Of a stretch of DNA of 31,905 bases, positions 16,092 to 24,258 are shown piece by piece; positions within the stretch are counted from its first letter, which is position 1, and the number at the start of each line of letters is the position of its first letter. A program made the translations under genes and the position numbers. The notes under the pieces are model-generated. The model saw only the letters and a program-made list of their open reading frames with translations. It had not been told where the DNA came from and did no database searches. Source of the DNA: an uncultured Lachnospiraceae bacterium (GTDB lineage: Bacteria > Bacillota > Clostridia > Lachnospirales > Lachnospiraceae); the NCBI GenBank assembly GCA_910585255.1, contig CAJUEI010000011.1, positions 1-31,905 of the forward strand, given 5' to 3'.

Positions 16092-16748
16092 TTAACGGAT
16101 ATGTAGTTGGATTTGTTCCCCTTGGTAAAACTCTTGGATTTGAAAGCTGCGTTTAAAGATTCTGTTTAAAATATAGGACTGAAAAAAAGCGATAAGTGGG
16201 ATTCCAAATACAGTAAGTGGATAGAAACGCAGAACCATTAATGGGAAACCGCACCAAAACAGGATGGTTAAACAGAAACTCCAGTGAAGATTTTTTAAGC
16301 TTAGGATAATGGCTGTCCAAAGCAGATTTTTGTTTGTCATATGAAATTGGGCAAGCAGTGGAAAGATATAACTGCTTATTATAGCAAAAATAAAGAAAAG
16401 GCTTAAAAATAAAAAAGAAAAGATTCTGGAGAAGCTGTTGTTTTGGCTGCTAAAGTAAAAAAAGTTTATTGTCAGCATAAAAACAACAGCCAGCATAATA
16501 AGCCAGATTTTAGTAGCTTGTTTGAAATTTTGTTTAAAGGAGCGGAAATAGTCTTTTGCGATATAACCTTCTTCATTTCTGACTATTTTTAGAACAGTAT
16601 AGTAGAGAGCGGTAGTAGAAGCTCCTATGGTGATAAGAGGTAAGCTGGTAATTATCCATAAGAGATTCAGATAACCTACATACATTAATTTTTGCAGGAA
16701 ATTGGTGAGCTTGTTGTTGGGGCTAAGCAGGTTTGAAAATACATTCAT
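16092..16748 (-). CDS. DUF624 (YesL-like) membrane protein
   Basis: The 218-residue protein has about five hydrophobic segments (near 28-50, 75-97, 105-130, 150-170 and 175-200). The N-terminus NKLTNFLQKLMYVGYLNLLW and the following TTALYYTVLKIVRNEEGYI are typical of DUF624. Members such as YesL sit in Firmicute oligosaccharide loci beside LplB/YtcP importers. A transport-related role is generally assumed, but the biochemical function is unknown. It reads opposite to the two lyase genes that flank it. A good minus-strand promoter is visible at 16788-16816. Confidence 0.9.
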   Translation of the reverse strand: MNVFSNLLSPNNKLTNFLQKLMYVGYLNLLWIITSLPLITIGASTTALYYTVLKIVRNEEGYIAKDYFRSFKQNFKQATKIWLIMLAVVFMLTINFFYFSSQNNSFSRIFSFLFLSLFFIFAIISSYIFPLLAQFHMTNKNLLWTAIILSLKNLHWSFCLTILFWCGFPLMVLRFYPLTVFGIPLIAFFQSYILNRIFKRSFQIQEFYQGEQIQLHIR

Positions 16749-16787
16749 TTTTTACATCTCCATTCTTGTTTGCTTTTTGTTGCTTCT

Positions 16788-16816
16788 AGTATATAGAATA
16801 TTTTTTATAATCACAA
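16788..16816 (-). promoter_or_regulatory. Predicted sigma-A promoter for the DUF624 gene
   Basis: On the minus strand, TTGTGA (complement of 16811-16816) and TATACT (complement of 16788-16793) are separated by exactly 17 bases. Transcription would begin about 32 bases before the DUF624 start codon. Nearby plus-strand AT-rich hexamers could serve the divergent lyase gene, but none is convincing. Confidence 0.5.
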
Positions 16817-16914
16817 GTTAGAAAAGTATAGAATATCGAAATTGTTAGTTTTAATACTATCCATTTTTAAAGAAATGGGGCACAATAAGATAGGAAGAGA
16901 GGTATTGTGATATT

Positions 16915-19900
16915 ATGGATAGAGATAACTACATAATTAATTTAATGGATTGGCAGCGGGAAGAATCAGATGGGCTCCTTTTGTTTTCCTATCCTTATAA
17001 AGAGGATGCACAGGGATATACAGAACATGGTTTTTTGATTCAGGATGACAGAACCATCGATTTGGTTGGATGGGATGGCATGTTTCTTATACTTGAAAAA
17101 GGACAGGATAGTAAAATAGAACAGGCAGAACAAAAACTGGAGATTTCTGCTTGTGTACAAGAGGTTTCTGCACATCAGAGAAAAGAGAGAAAGCTGGAAT
17201 TTCAGACTTTCTTTTCGGGAGAGTTAAAAAGGGCAGTTTTTGAAGTATATTTCTCAGAGTTTTCTGTGGAGCTTGCTAGGGAGAATATTTGGAGTTTTGT
17301 AAAAAGTTTTTCTTTTTCTGTTCCAGAAGGATATCAGATAAAAGAAGCATGGATTCGCAGAGGGATGCAGATTTATATCGATATGCCTGTAAAAGGACAG
17401 GCAGCAAAGAGCAGCGAGGAGATCTGCTATAAGGGACAGATTTATAATTGTACAGAAGAAATATTGATGGTATCTGCAAAACAGCAGTTCCTTGGGTGGG
17501 AGTCGATTAAAGCACAGGTGATAGTAGAGAATGAAACAGATAGAAAAGAAAATGGGGAAGGGATTCTTTTAAAGCCTTATGGTACGGCTGGGATTCAGAT
17601 ATGGATGAAAATGGGGGAGCGGATGGTTGCCGGAGGGCATGAGGATACACAGATTTTGATAGTTTCTCAGGGAAAGAAAAGGGTAGTACAGACGATACTT
17701 TTAAAGACAATGAAGTATTTGGAACATCCGTTTTTATATCACGATAAAGAGGGATGGCAGGCAGTCAAGGAAAAAGTGACACAGGATACCAATTATCAGC
17801 CTGTTGTGCAAAAATTAGTAGATTTGTTTGAAAATTGGGAAGTGTACATGCCAGAGGAAGGGAAACCTTATTGTTATCCAACACAGATAGAAGATGCCGT
17901 TATGGCTTCTGCTTACCTTTATTCTATAACAGGGGAGGAGAAGTATGCAAAGAAGATAGCATTATTTCTTTCTTATTTTTCCAATCTAAATACAGGGTAT
18001 CCGAAGCGGCTTCGTGGGTGCAGCCAAAGTTATGTACAGGAGGGACATTTCTTTTCTCATTTGATTCTTGCTTATGATATGATTTATGACTCTTGTTGTA
18101 TGAGTATAAAAGAAAAGAAAGAGTTTGAATCATGTATCCGGCTCTATATGGATATGCTGGATAATCATATTCGGGAAGGGCATATTTCAAATTGGCTGTT
18201 ATCTGAGATTACAGGAGTAGTATATGGGGCATTGGTACTTGGTGATATGGAACGGGCTGAGCGGTTTGTCTTTGGAAATGGCGGAGCAGTCGATCAGTTT
18301 CGTTATGGGATATTCAATGACGGATGGTGGCATGAGTGTTCCGTAGGATATAATACATGGGTTTCTTCCATTATGCTGCATATTGCCCATGCAATGCGTC
18401 CATTTGGCTATAATCTGGTGGATGCATGGTTTCCGATTCCTTATAATGACGAGGTACACAGTACTTGGGCTTGCGGGGAATTTCTGTATCGATTTGCTAT
18501 GTGCAATAAGAAGCGGGGAGCTTATACCAAGAATTATGTCAGAATAAAAGATATGTTTGATGCTGTTCTTCCTTATCTGGATTATCGTGGAGTAATGTTT
18601 GGCATTGCAGATTCAGATGAGAAGAAATTAAGTGATGTACATTGGGGTTCGACTTATGATTTGGCATATTTTTATTATCGAGATCCGGCGTATATTCCTG
18701 TGATTTTGCGGAATGGATATCATGATATTGCATTTGGTATGATGCCTTTAGAGGAAGCAGAGGAGAAAAAACAGGGAAATGAAACGATTTGTGCCTATTC
18801 GGATAATATTGGAATTGCCATGCTGAGAAGCCAGAAGGAGGGCAGAAAACTTTCAGAACAGATACAGGCAGTGCTTCGCTATGGATCGCATGGATATGCC
18901 CATGGACATTTTGATATTGCCAGTCTGCTGTCGGTGATGCGATATGGAAGAAGTTTGTATAATCCTGAGAATTGCTGGTGGGGCTATGCCCATTTTATGT
19001 ATAAATTTTATGTACAGTGTTCTCTTACTAAAAACATGGTAACAGTAGATGAAAAAATGCAGCTTCCAGCGGATTCTAAAAGGGTGCTGTTTTATACAGG
19101 AAAGCGTCTGCAGGCAGCAGGAGTACAGACAAAGGCAGTTTGGACATATCCTCCGTATGGCGGAATGGCATATTGCGGAGATACCAAAAAAGATTTATTA
19201 GAGCGGACAAAACTCAATCATTGTTATCTGCCCGTTTTAACAGGAGAAGGTACACCAGAGTATGGGGAGGTAAGCGGACATACGGAAGCAGTAGAACAGA
19301 TGCGGATTATGGCATTAACAGATGACTATATTGTATTATTTGACAGGTTATGCGGAGCAGAAGAACATCAATTTGACTGTCTATTTCAAATAAAAGGATT
19401 TCAGAAAATCAGCGGAGAAAGCGTACAACACCTTTCTCATACACCACAGATGAATACAGAACCAAGGTCCGATGCACAATTTATTACAGATTGTAACTGG
19501 TATCAAGTAAAAGGAGAAAGCAAAGCATCTTTTTGCACCATATTCACGGAGGAAGATGCTATAGAAGCAGTACGCTGCGAACGATCGAATTATAATGTGC
19601 CGGGGCTTCTACATACCGATATTTACACAGCATGGCCAAAAGAAACCATACAGATGACAGGAAAAGTAGCGTTATATAAAGGATGGGCAGCAGACGGAAC
19701 CGGATACACTATACCGCTAAAATATCAAATAGAAACAGATGGAAAGGCTGCCGCTTATGGAGAATTTGACGGCTGGATTCTAGGAAAAGAAACACATAAG
19801 GTATCACTTACGGGAGTAAATAATCTGAAAATTCGGGTGTGGAATGGAGATAGTACCGATGAACTTGGAAATCCGGTGACAACGCCGCAGGCAATTTTTC

Positions 19901-20418
19901 TTGGATATGCAGAATTTGAAAAAAAAGACGGTACAATCGTCCGGCTAGACAAAATGAAATATCAAACCACAAATTTAGATAACGGATATGGAATCGGGAG
20001 GGATTATCAAAACGGGCGTGTATTAATAGAAGGAGAAGAATATCCATATGCTATTCCCTGTACCCCGGTGGATCATAAGGAAGAAAGCGAGATAGTAGTT
20101 TCATTGGAAGAAGAGTTTTTATGGTTTCGATTTTGTATTGGCGTGGATGCATTTCCGGGAGATGAGAGAAATGATCGAATCACTTATAGTATTCGGACTT
20201 CTGGAAAGGTGGGACGGTATATTACAGTCGTTGAGCCTTATGAAACAGAACGTGTGATTGAGCGAGTAGAAGGGATGGGGGAAAATGAAGTGCGGATTTA
20301 TCGAAAAGATGGAAAAGTGGAAGGGGTTTTGCTGACTGAGGGAGAAATGGGGTATCAGATAGAATATTTTGAGTGGATTTTGGAGGGGAAAAATGTGATA
20401 GAGCGGGCAATAGGATAG
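16915..20418 (+). CDS. Very large heparinase II/III-like lyase-type enzyme
   Basis: The 1167-residue protein has no signal peptide. The N-terminal ~250 residues are beta-rich. A toroid follows (about 260-640), with WLLSEITGVVYGAL and DGWWHECSVGYN (His473, Tyr479, Asn480), the latter a plausible active-site segment. A beta domain then carries HGYAHGHFDIAS (His663, His665, Asp667), matching the heparinase II/III C-terminal signature. The last ~220 residues are another beta-rich module containing FCIGVDAFPGDERNDRITY, which resembles NPCBM-type sugar-binding domains. It is longer than typical lyases and only distantly similar to the neighbour at 13026, so the two probably cut different bonds. The PL family is not assigned. 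Start: AGGAAGAGAGG precedes the ATG. The gene ends before the S1 pair, so the downstream operon may be separately controlled. Confidence 0.82.
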   Translation: MDRDNYIINLMDWQREESDGLLLFSYPYKEDAQGYTEHGFLIQDDRTIDLVGWDGMFLILEKGQDSKIEQAEQKLEISACVQEVSAHQRKERKLEFQTFFSGELKRAVFEVYFSEFSVELARENIWSFVKSFSFSVPEGYQIKEAWIRRGMQIYIDMPVKGQAAKSSEEICYKGQIYNCTEEILMVSAKQQFLGWESIKAQVIVENETDRKENGEGILLKPYGTAGIQIWMKMGERMVAGGHEDTQILIVSQGKKRVVQTILLKTMKYLEHPFLYHDKEGWQAVKEKVTQDTNYQPVVQKLVDLFENWEVYMPEEGKPYCYPTQIEDAVMASAYLYSITGEEKYAKKIALFLSYFSNLNTGYPKRLRGCSQSYVQEGHFFSHLILAYDMIYDSCCMSIKEKKEFESCIRLYMDMLDNHIREGHISNWLLSEITGVVYGALVLGDMERAERFVFGNGGAVDQFRYGIFNDGWWHECSVGYNTWVSSIMLHIAHAMRPFGYNLVDAWFPIPYNDEVHSTWACGEFLYRFAMCNKKRGAYTKNYVRIKDMFDAVLPYLDYRGVMFGIADSDEKKLSDVHWGSTYDLAYFYYRDPAYIPVILRNGYHDIAFGMMPLEEAEEKKQGNETICAYSDNIGIAMLRSQKEGRKLSEQIQAVLRYGSHGYAHGHFDIASLLSVMRYGRSLYNPENCWWGYAHFMYKFYVQCSLTKNMVTVDEKMQLPADSKRVLFYTGKRLQAAGVQTKAVWTYPPYGGMAYCGDTKKDLLERTKLNHCYLPVLTGEGTPEYGEVSGHTEAVEQMRIMALTDDYIVLFDRLCGAEEHQFDCLFQIKGFQKISGESVQHLSHTPQMNTEPRSDAQFITDCNWYQVKGESKASFCTIFTEEDAIEAVRCERSNYNVPGLLHTDIYTAWPKETIQMTGKVALYKGWAADGTGYTIPLKYQIETDGKAAAYGEFDGWILGKETHKVSLTGVNNLKIRVWNGDSTDELGNPVTTPQAIFLGYAEFEKKDGTIVRLDKMKYQTTNLDNGYGIGRDYQNGRVLIEGEEYPYAIPCTPVDHKEESEIVVSLEEEFLWFRFCIGVDAFPGDERNDRITYSIRTSGKVGRYITVVEPYETERVIERVEGMGENEVRIYRKDGKVEGVLLTEGEMGYQIEYFEWILEGKNVIERAIG

Positions 20419-20446
20419 CAGGATATGGAGTTTTTCCGGGGAGGAC

Positions 20447-20772
20447 GCCAGATTCCAAAACGGCTGGCATCCTGCTGTTCCGGTTTCCAAAAAGCAGGAA
20501 GTTCTAAGGTTTCTGCATATAGGCACATCTAACCGGACGGACCGGGGTGCAATTCGCCCTTAAAGGCAGGCGAAACGTTCCTGGTATAAGGAAAGATATT
20601 ATCGACCGTAAGGCGTATCCTTTCTGAAATACGGGCTAAACACGCCCCTTTTTTTGCATACCCTGCATAGAAGCAGGATATGCAAAAAATCCTGGATTTT
20701 CTGGCAGAAACCTAAGAACTTCCAACTTTTTTCCAAAGTCACTGCAGTCTGCCAGTCGTTTTGGAATCTGGC
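20447..20772 (+). repeat. Structured repeat S1, copy B
   Basis: Arms of about 70 bp (20447-20516 and 20704-20772) pair with each other and close a core that matches copies A and C. The core contains CCGGACGGACCGG, GGGGTGCAATTCGCCC, ACGGGCTAAACACGCCCC and a T7/A6 hairpin (20649-20689). In that hairpin GCATA faces TATGC, where copy A has GTACA facing TGTAC: two base pairs have exchanged with pairing kept. It starts 29 bases after the large lyase gene and faces copy C head to tail in inverted orientation. Confidence 0.82.
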
Positions 20773-20934
20773 TGTTTCTCGGCTTCGGAACAGAAAAAAA
20801 CAGATTCTGCTGCAATACATATTAACTGCCAAAAAAAGTATGGTTCTATAAAAAAATAAAGAGGTCAATCAAAAAGAAGTCAACTAAGAAGAGAAAAAAT
20901 TATTCGAACATGAGTTAAAAAACAGCCAGATGCG

Positions 20935-21248
20935 AACCGCCTAGGCAGACTGCAGTGACTTTGGAAAAAAGTTAGAAGTTCTTAACTTCTGCTTGAAAAC
21001 CTAAGATTTTTTGCATATCCTGCTTTCATGCAGGGTATGCAAAAAAAGGGGTGTGTTTAGCCCGTATGAGAGGGAAGCTGTTTTGTTGCGGCAGATGATA
21101 CCTTTTGGTATGCCTGTTTTATTTTGGCTGCCATAAGGGCGAATTGCACCCCGGTCTGTCCGGTTGGATGTGCTGGGATGCAGAAGTTTAGAACTTCTTG
21201 TTTTTTGGAAACCGGAACAGCAGGATGCCTAAGCGGTTCGTATCTGGC
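20935..21248 (-). repeat. Structured repeat S1, copy C
   Basis: This copy is on the minus strand, 162 bases from copy B, so the two form one very large inverted repeat. Its arms (20935 onward and up to 21248) pair with each other. Part of the arm differs from copy B on both sides in step: B has GATTCCAAAACG where C has GATACGAACCGC. The core keeps GGGGTGCAATTCGCCC, ACGGGCTAAACACACCCC and the T7 hairpin with apical CATGAAAG. The right end lies 63 bases before the GH88 start codon. The 162-base spacer between B and C (20773-20934) holds no gene or RNA that I can recognise. Confidence 0.82.
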
Positions 21249-21311
21249 GTCCGGTTTGAGAAAGATTTTTGCTTGAGAAAGATTTTTAATAGAGAAAAAA
21301 GGAGAATAATT

Positions 21312-22481
21312 ATGTTTTGGACATTGGAGGAAGAAAAAAAGGGATGGATTCAGGAGATTTATCAGAAGGTGGAACGGAAATATCGGCAGGTTCGGGAACG
21401 TTCAAAGGATAAGATTCCTGCTATGGCGATAAATGGTGTACATGATGATCGATCGGATACTTCAAAGGAGTGGGGAATTGATAATGGTTTGAATTGGTGG
21501 ACAAATGGTTTTTTTGCAGGGATTCTTTGGCAGCTTTATCAGGCAGGCAAGGATGAGAGGTATGCAGAGATTGCCCGGATTTCAGAGGAAAAGATGGATG
21601 CTTGTTTTTTGGCGTATTATGGGCTTCATCATGATGTGGGATTTATGTGGCTTCCTACTGCAGTAGCGGATTATCGGCTGACGGGGAATTTGGATTCTAG
21701 GAGGCGGGGACTTTTGGCGGCAAATCTTTTGGCAGGGCGGTTCAATCCGGCTGGGAAATTTATTCGGGCTTGGAATGAATTGGACGGAGCAAAAGAGAGA
21801 AATCGGGGGTGGGCGATTATTGACTGTATGTTTAATATTCCTCTTTTGTATTGGGCTTCTGAGGAATTGGATGATCCACGGTATCGGCAGATTGCGATGC
21901 TTCATGCGGATACAGCTATGAGATATTTTATTCGGGAGAATGGGTCGGTTCGGCATATTATTGAGTTTGATGCAGAAAGTGGAAACTACCTTCGGTCGCA
22001 TGGCGGGCAGGGATATGGGCATGGGTCTTCTTGGACCAGAGGGCAGACTTGGGCGATTTATGGATTTGCACTTTCTTATCTGCATACTGGGAAGAAGGAA
22101 TATCTTGATACGGCGGTTCGGGTTGCGGATTATTTTAAGGGGAGATTAAATGCGGAGTGTTTAGTACCGATTGATTTTGATCAGCCTGCAGAGCCTGCAT
22201 ATGAGGATAGTACAGCGGCGGCGATTGCGGCTTGCGGCTTTTTGGAGTTGGGGGAGATTTTAAAGGAAAGAGGAAAGGGGTATTTTGAAACAGGTCTTCG
22301 GCTTTTTTCGGTATTAACGGAAAAGAGATGTGATTTTTCTGAGGATACGGATGGGATACTGCAAAAGTGCAGCGGGTCTTATCATGGGACTTCGGATCGG
22401 GAGGTCAATTTTGTTTATGCGGATTACTATTATGTGGAAGCATTGCTTCGGCTGATGGATAAAAGATTTTTGATATTTTAG
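21312..22481 (+). CDS. Unsaturated glucuronyl hydrolase, GH88
   Basis: The 389-residue (alpha/alpha)6-barrel enzyme removes the 4,5-unsaturated uronate left at the non-reducing end by polysaccharide lyases, by hydrating the double bond. The GH88 signature WWTNGFFAGILWQLYQ is near the N-terminus. Asp108 (HHDVGFM) and Asp171 (IIDCMFN) fit the catalytic pair known from Bacillus UGL. GYGHGSSWTRGQTWAIYGF is the conserved substrate-side segment. There is no signal peptide, so it acts in the cytoplasm. The open frame extends upstream into repeat S1 copy C. I start at 21312 because AAAAGGAG lies 5-7 bases before that ATG and the GH88 fold begins there. It is first in a tight run of four genes with gaps of 38, 39 and 32 bases. 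Confidence 0.93.
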   Translation: MFWTLEEEKKGWIQEIYQKVERKYRQVRERSKDKIPAMAINGVHDDRSDTSKEWGIDNGLNWWTNGFFAGILWQLYQAGKDERYAEIARISEEKMDACFLAYYGLHHDVGFMWLPTAVADYRLTGNLDSRRRGLLAANLLAGRFNPAGKFIRAWNELDGAKERNRGWAIIDCMFNIPLLYWASEELDDPRYRQIAMLHADTAMRYFIRENGSVRHIIEFDAESGNYLRSHGGQGYGHGSSWTRGQTWAIYGFALSYLHTGKKEYLDTAVRVADYFKGRLNAECLVPIDFDQPAEPAYEDSTAAAIAACGFLELGEILKERGKGYFETGLRLFSVLTEKRCDFSEDTDGILQKCSGSYHGTSDREVNFVYADYYYVEALLRLMDKRFLIF

Positions 22482-22519
22482 TGGTTTGATTCTATTTTTA
22501 ATTTTAGGAGGATGGAAAG

Positions 22520-23206
22520 ATGAAGCGTTCAGAGATTAATCGGGCATTAAAAGAAATGGAGGCTATGATTCAAAAGTATTGTTTTGCACTGCCGCCTTTT
22601 TGTGGGTTTACTCCAAAGGAGTGGGAAGAGAAGGGGCATGAGTTTGATGAGATTAGAGAAAATCGGCTTGGATGGGATATTACGGATTATGGATTGGGCA
22701 AGTTTGATCAGGTGGGATTTTCTTTGATTACACTTCGGAATGGAAATTTAAAGATGGCAGAGAAGTATACAAAGACTTATGCAGAGAAGCTGCTCTATAT
22801 TAAGGAAGGACAGATGGCACCGATGCATTTTCATTGGGTGAAGATGGAGGATATTATTAATCGTGGGGGAGGAAATGTGCTGATTCGGGTTTATAATTCT
22901 ATGCCGGATGGTGCATTTGCGGATACAGATGTGACGGTGCATTGTGATGGGAGGGAGTTTACTGTAGCGGCAGGAACACAGATTAAGCTGCATCCGGGGG
23001 AGAGTATTAGTATTTATAAGGGGATGTATCATGATTTTGAGTTAGAGCCAGGGACTGGACCTGTGCTGCTTGGTGAAGTTTCTATGTGTAATGATGATGA
23101 GAATGACAATCGTTTTTATGAGCCGATTGGTCGTTTTCCAGAGATTGAGGAAGATGAAGAGCCTTATCGGCTGCTTTGTACGGAATATCCTTTGGCAAAA
23201 GAATAA
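22520..23206 (+). CDS. D-lyxose ketol-isomerase family cupin
   Basis: The 228-residue cupin matches the D-lyxose isomerase family over its full length. The metal ligands are readable: His103 and His105 in APMHFHWVKMEDI, Glu110, and His171 in KGMYHDFE. Known members interconvert D-lyxose with D-xylulose and D-mannose with D-fructose, using manganese. In this operon, directly behind an unsaturated uronyl hydrolase, it may instead handle the aldose or uronate released by the pathway, possibly taking the place of the cupin KduI; that is inference. TTAGGAGG about 8 bases upstream supports the start. Confidence 0.9.
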   Translation: MKRSEINRALKEMEAMIQKYCFALPPFCGFTPKEWEEKGHEFDEIRENRLGWDITDYGLGKFDQVGFSLITLRNGNLKMAEKYTKTYAEKLLYIKEGQMAPMHFHWVKMEDIINRGGGNVLIRVYNSMPDGAFADTDVTVHCDGREFTVAAGTQIKLHPGESISIYKGMYHDFELEPGTGPVLLGEVSMCNDDENDNRFYEPIGRFPEIEEDEEPYRLLCTEYPLAKE

Positions 23207-23245
23207 AGAAGGTTGGTTTGGTTTAGATTTAATGGGGAGGGATTT

Positions 23246-24226
23246 ATGAGGGATTTATTAAAGAAAACAGGAAATATCGAACAGCTTGCTTTTTGCCGGA
23301 GTGTGGAGTATCAGGATGGAGCGGCAAAGGGGCTTTCGGCTTGGCAGATTCGAAATGGGGAGCTTTGCTTTTCGGTTGCTAAGGATAAATGTATGGATAT
23401 TTTGGAACTTTCTTATCGGGGGATAAATCTATCGTTTCTTGCAAAGAATGGGCTTTCTTCTGGAAACTATACACAGGAGTCTGCTTTTTCAAATAGAAGT
23501 GTAATGGGAGGGATGCTATTTACCTGTGGAACGGATAATGTAGGACCTATGGACTGGAAAAGGCAGCTTCCGATACATGGAAGTCTGCGGTTTACTTCGG
23601 CAAGGCATAGAAGGGAACAGTGTTATTTTGATAAGGATGGAATGTATCATATTTTGGTAGGCGGGGTAATGGAGCCGAATGGATTGTTTGAAGGAAATAT
23701 TGTGCTTGAGCGAACAATCGAAACAGTTTATGGAAGTAAGAAGATTTGGATTACCGATCGGTTTCGAAATATGGGATATAACAGAGAACCTTTTTTGCTT
23801 TTGTATCACTATAATTTTTCCTATCCTTTTTTAGAGTCTTGCTGTCAGATAGAGATTGACAGCAGTAAAACAGTTTTGCGGGAGCAGATGGAGAGAGAGG
23901 CAAAGGATTTTTTACAGGTGGAAGAGCCTTTGGATGGCGGAGTGGAGCAGGTGTTTTTTCATGATGCCTGTGCTGGAGCAGATGGAAGAGTTCGGGTAGC
24001 GGTTCAGAATCCGAAACGGAAAATGGGAGTGCAGATTGTATATGAAAAACAGGTGCTTCCTAAGCTGGTGCAGTGGAAATCTATGGTTTCCGGGGATTAT
24101 GCACTTGGGATAGAACCGGCGAATTGTCTGGTATTTGGACGGGCTTATGAGGAGGAACATGGGACGCTTTGTTATCTGGAAGGAGGAGAGGAACGAATTG
24201 TTAATATGGAATTAGAGGTATGGTAG
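23246..24226 (+). CDS. DUF4432 / aldose-1-epimerase-like protein
   Basis: The 326-residue protein belongs to the galactose-mutarotase-like superfamily. The early segment KCMDILELSYRGINLSFLA and the later NVGPMDWKRQLPIHGSLRFT, with its candidate catalytic His, are typical of DUF4432. Members are presumed to act on sugar anomers or bind sugars; few are characterised. The start at 23246 has GGGGAGGG (23234-23241) just upstream. The longer frame from 23213 has no such site. It follows the isomerase gene by 39 bases and precedes the surface-protein gene by 32 bases, so it is part of the operon. Confidence 0.88.
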   Translation: MRDLLKKTGNIEQLAFCRSVEYQDGAAKGLSAWQIRNGELCFSVAKDKCMDILELSYRGINLSFLAKNGLSSGNYTQESAFSNRSVMGGMLFTCGTDNVGPMDWKRQLPIHGSLRFTSARHRREQCYFDKDGMYHILVGGVMEPNGLFEGNIVLERTIETVYGSKKIWITDRFRNMGYNREPFLLLYHYNFSYPFLESCCQIEIDSSKTVLREQMEREAKDFLQVEEPLDGGVEQVFFHDACAGADGRVRVAVQNPKRKMGVQIVYEKQVLPKLVQWKSMVSGDYALGIEPANCLVFGRAYEEEHGTLCYLEGGEERIVNMELEVW

Positions 24227-24258
24227 AGAAATAACAAAGGAAGGAGGCAGTTTTGTAA

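Noticed and set aside
20119..20526. 135-codon minus-strand frame
   Set aside because: It overlaps the 3' end of the large lyase gene and the S1 arm and shows no recognisable domain or ribosome site.
21582..22085. 167-codon minus-strand frame
   Set aside because: It lies fully inside the GH88 gene, whose catalytic motifs are intact, and its composition is unlike that of a real protein.
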